This document shows positions 61,440 through 64,000 of a stretch of DNA of 64,000 nucleotides, piece by piece. A model generated the notes under the pieces. The model did no database searches, was not told the DNA's origin, and saw nothing but the letters and a program-made list of their open reading frames with translations. The stretch comes from Lophius americanus (taxonomy: Eukaryota; Chordata; Actinopteri; Lophiiformes; Lophiidae): NCBI GenBank assembly GCA_037951165.1, contig JBBDHG010000169.1:2350001-2414000 (forward strand), given 5' to 3'. The first letter of the stretch is position 1. The number at the start of each line of letters is the position of its first letter. A program made the position numbers and the translations under genes.

Positions 61440-61800
61440 GAGTTCCAGAGACAGGCAGTTCATCACTGCAGCCTCATGCATATTTAACGCTTCTATTAAA
61501 GCGGTTTCCGTCTCTCGTTAACTGATTGCACTCCAAACTTAATTCGATCATTGTATTTAAAAACTTTTTCTCTGCTCTAAGCCAAAGATATTGCAGAAGC
61601 GAGGTTATGCTCAGCACCGTACCTGAGTTCCTTAATGAGTCTGGTTAACATTTATGAAGCAGAACTTATGGGGAGTTGGAAGAATTTCAGAGTAAGATCC
61701 ATAATTTGGATTATGCGGCGATGATTCCGGAGACAAAATGAATGCAGATGAGGATGGATGGAAGGTGAGCTCCAATTAAATTACCGCTCACTCTGGTGCA
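61440..61800. other. Candidate conserved non-coding block
   Basis: Repeat-free sequence with CAGCCTCATGCATATTTAAC, TTAACTGATTGCACTCC, ACTTAATTCGATCATTG and TCCAATTAAATTACC, containing several TAAT-type cores and a TGCATATTT octamer-like site. Function is inferred. Confidence 0.25.
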
Positions 61801-64000
61801 TACCGTCAAACCGCTTCATGATGAGGAAGTTACTCATGGAAGTGGTTACAAGATGAGCTGGAGATAGAAGTTCATGAAAAGTAGAAGATAAGCATGGCAT
61901 CAAAACTTTCAGGTCTGGTTTTTAAGCATCACATTGTCCATCTTAGCCTGTAAAACCGTAGAGTCATCATCGTTCTTCTTTTATTTTGTTTCAAATACTT
62001 AAATACTATACTAGACATGCATCTAGACTATCATCTACAAGCATCATCTACTCCGTCTACTGAACGCATCTTGTTCTCAAAGGGAGAAGAACTCAAGATC
62101 CTCACGCGGTGCCATCAATTTAACCTTTTCAGTTGATTTTCTCTTTGATACTGCTAGCTGCTAACGGCTACTATCTGCTATTTAAATCTTCCGGATGTTG
62201 TCCATGCAACTAAATGTGCCGCCAAAACATCACATCTGTCTCAAATTGTCTCGTGTTTACACAGATGTCCGAGTCAGCTCTGTTACTACCTCCACTTTAA
62301 TGCACACCCCATGGGCAAATCAGTGTTAGTGAGATTCAAACATGGCATAACTTAATATAAACACAGGAAAGCAAGTTAAAACGCATGACCTCCACAAGTC
62401 CCAGACACAAATTCATCACAACATTACATCATTGCTAGACTAAGTTTAAGTCCAACTGCAGTACTGCACAGACCTTTAGTTCAGTACCAGATTATTTCAC
62501 ATATCCTGTTTTGCACTGAATAGAATAAATATCGCACATACATATTCTTGCAGAAAACCCTCAATTAAGTACTATAATATCCACAAATTGCATATATATT
62601 GTCATAATAGTCCAACCACATTATATCCAATACACAGCCTGGTGTAGACCTTTAGTTTTGGACTAGGACAACCAAATAGTTACACATTTACAGTCTTTAC
62701 TCTTGGTTAAATACTCAATGTACTTTTTTAAAAGGCCCATCTGCATCATATTAAACAGGTTCTGGGAAAGACGCTTTAGTCAGTTAGAACGAGATGTTCA
62801 GAGTTCTTGTTGATTTCCTCCAGCAGTTCTTCAATGGTAAGCTTTTACCCGAGAGACTTCCCTGAACATTTCATTTTAAACGGTGTTACCACGGTATTTT
62901 AAAACCAGTTTTGGACCTCAGGGTTTCTGGACACTTGGACTATTTGCACAAGCTGTATTAATTATATTTACAGTATATTTCATGTGCTTTGATTACATTT
63001 TAAAGTCCTCATCTCTTAAACCTAATCCCTTAAACCCTAATTCTTTGCACGCACTGGCATGGTGGGAAGTATATATTGAAAAATGAATCGTTTTTTGTAT
63101 GAGCTGTTACTTTAAGCACCGCAATTCTTCAATACCCACAGTTCCTATAGAGATTTATAAAAGAGAATAAAACATGAATATCAACAGTGAGTTCTATTTA
63201 TCAGACACAAGGAATAGAAGGCCCTCGTTTTATATCACTCTGAGGAGAGTTCAGTGTCAACGGCAACATATACAACTGTAGAAAACAGATGCACTTAAAG
63301 GCGAAGAAAGCGGTACGCAGCGAGAGTTGACGGCATTTCTGTCCTCACTTTTCCACTTCAGACTGAGGCAAGATGGAATAGAAGTGGTACGGCGAACCGT
63401 GAGCTTGTCATGAGTGCATTCGCTGCACAGAGACCAAGTTGTGTGGGCGCCAGGAAGTACAAATGAACCTTCAGCGTCTGCTTTCCTTCATCGGATAATC
63501 TCCAGGAAAAACAGATGCGTCTTGAGAGCTGCTTTTCTACTCCAGCTGTAAATAAGAACAGGGCGGTGGGTGTTTAAAAGGCTGACCTGGTGTGGGTGAA
63601 AGACAAATTCACGGGAAACTACTCCATGTGTATTTGCTGCTCTTGAAAGTTGCACACAGCTTCCACCGTCTTCTAAGTCAGGCTTTCTAAACGTATGTTG
63701 ATCGACTTTGCGATGTCTCCAGTGAAAGCACAAATGAACTCCAACTGAGGCACGTATCGTCCGGTCAGCAAGTGAAGAGAGGAGTTGAATTTAACTCAAC
63801 AAGAGTGAAGAAACGGGTGTCCGGGGATTTACAGGATGAAAGACACTAAGGCTCAGCTGGCTGATCTCTCTGACCTTGCGCCGGTCACTTAGAGTCTACT
63901 TAGCAGCTGCCGAGTGCCCCTCACAACCCAGTTCTTCCTCACACTCCCACCCGTTCATGGAATAACTATAAAATGACGTGTTGCAGAGTTAGCATTGCTT

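Overview
The window reads as vertebrate, most likely teleost fish, nuclear DNA. It has split genes with GT/AG introns, long CA, CT and TA microsatellites, and decayed Tc1-like transposons, LINE tails and anonymous interspersed repeats of fish type. There are no operons, no dense ORFs and nothing prokaryotic. Nearly all of the 60-170 codon open frames look like chance or microsatellite translations.

One gene is supported: the 5' end of a roundabout (ROBO) axon-guidance receptor on the minus strand. The first coding exon (39165 to 39099, minus) encodes a signal peptide and ends in a consensus GTAAGT donor. The second (14882 to 14556, minus) encodes the whole first immunoglobulin domain, which closely matches vertebrate ROBO Ig1. 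The two exons join in phase: one base (G) from exon 1 and two (CA) from exon 2 make an alanine codon that sits at the likely signal-peptidase site. Two residue blocks favour robo3, but robo1 is not excluded. A CpG-rich stretch with an inverted CCAAT box (about 39280-39770) is the likely promoter. Intron 1 is about 24.2 kb. Intron 2 runs out of the window after at least 14.5 kb, because no Ig2 exon was recognised below 14556.

Layout: 1-14555 is intron 2, with simple repeats, a LINE ORF fragment (9395-9499), a Tc1-like relic carrying a nested insertion (9861-10630), and a homeodomain-site-rich block near 2.1-2.5 kb. 14556-14882 is the Ig1 exon. 14883-39098 is intron 1, with a Tc1-like deletion derivative (18819-19215), a MITE (24546-24714), a LINE tail (26441-26756), and a degenerate tandem array (37.7-38.65 kb) just inside the exon 1 donor. 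39099-39770 is exon 1, its 5' UTR and the promoter. 39771-64000 lies upstream (intergenic, or intron of a longer isoform), with large microsatellites, several candidate conserved non-coding blocks and most copies of an unnamed repeat family.

That family is the least explained structure. At least seven diverged copies, in both orientations, lie between 33.1 and 55.2 kb, and an end fragment lies near 8.0 kb. No statement about conservation, expression or repeat identity was tested by alignment. All rest on reading the sequence and on recalled family patterns.
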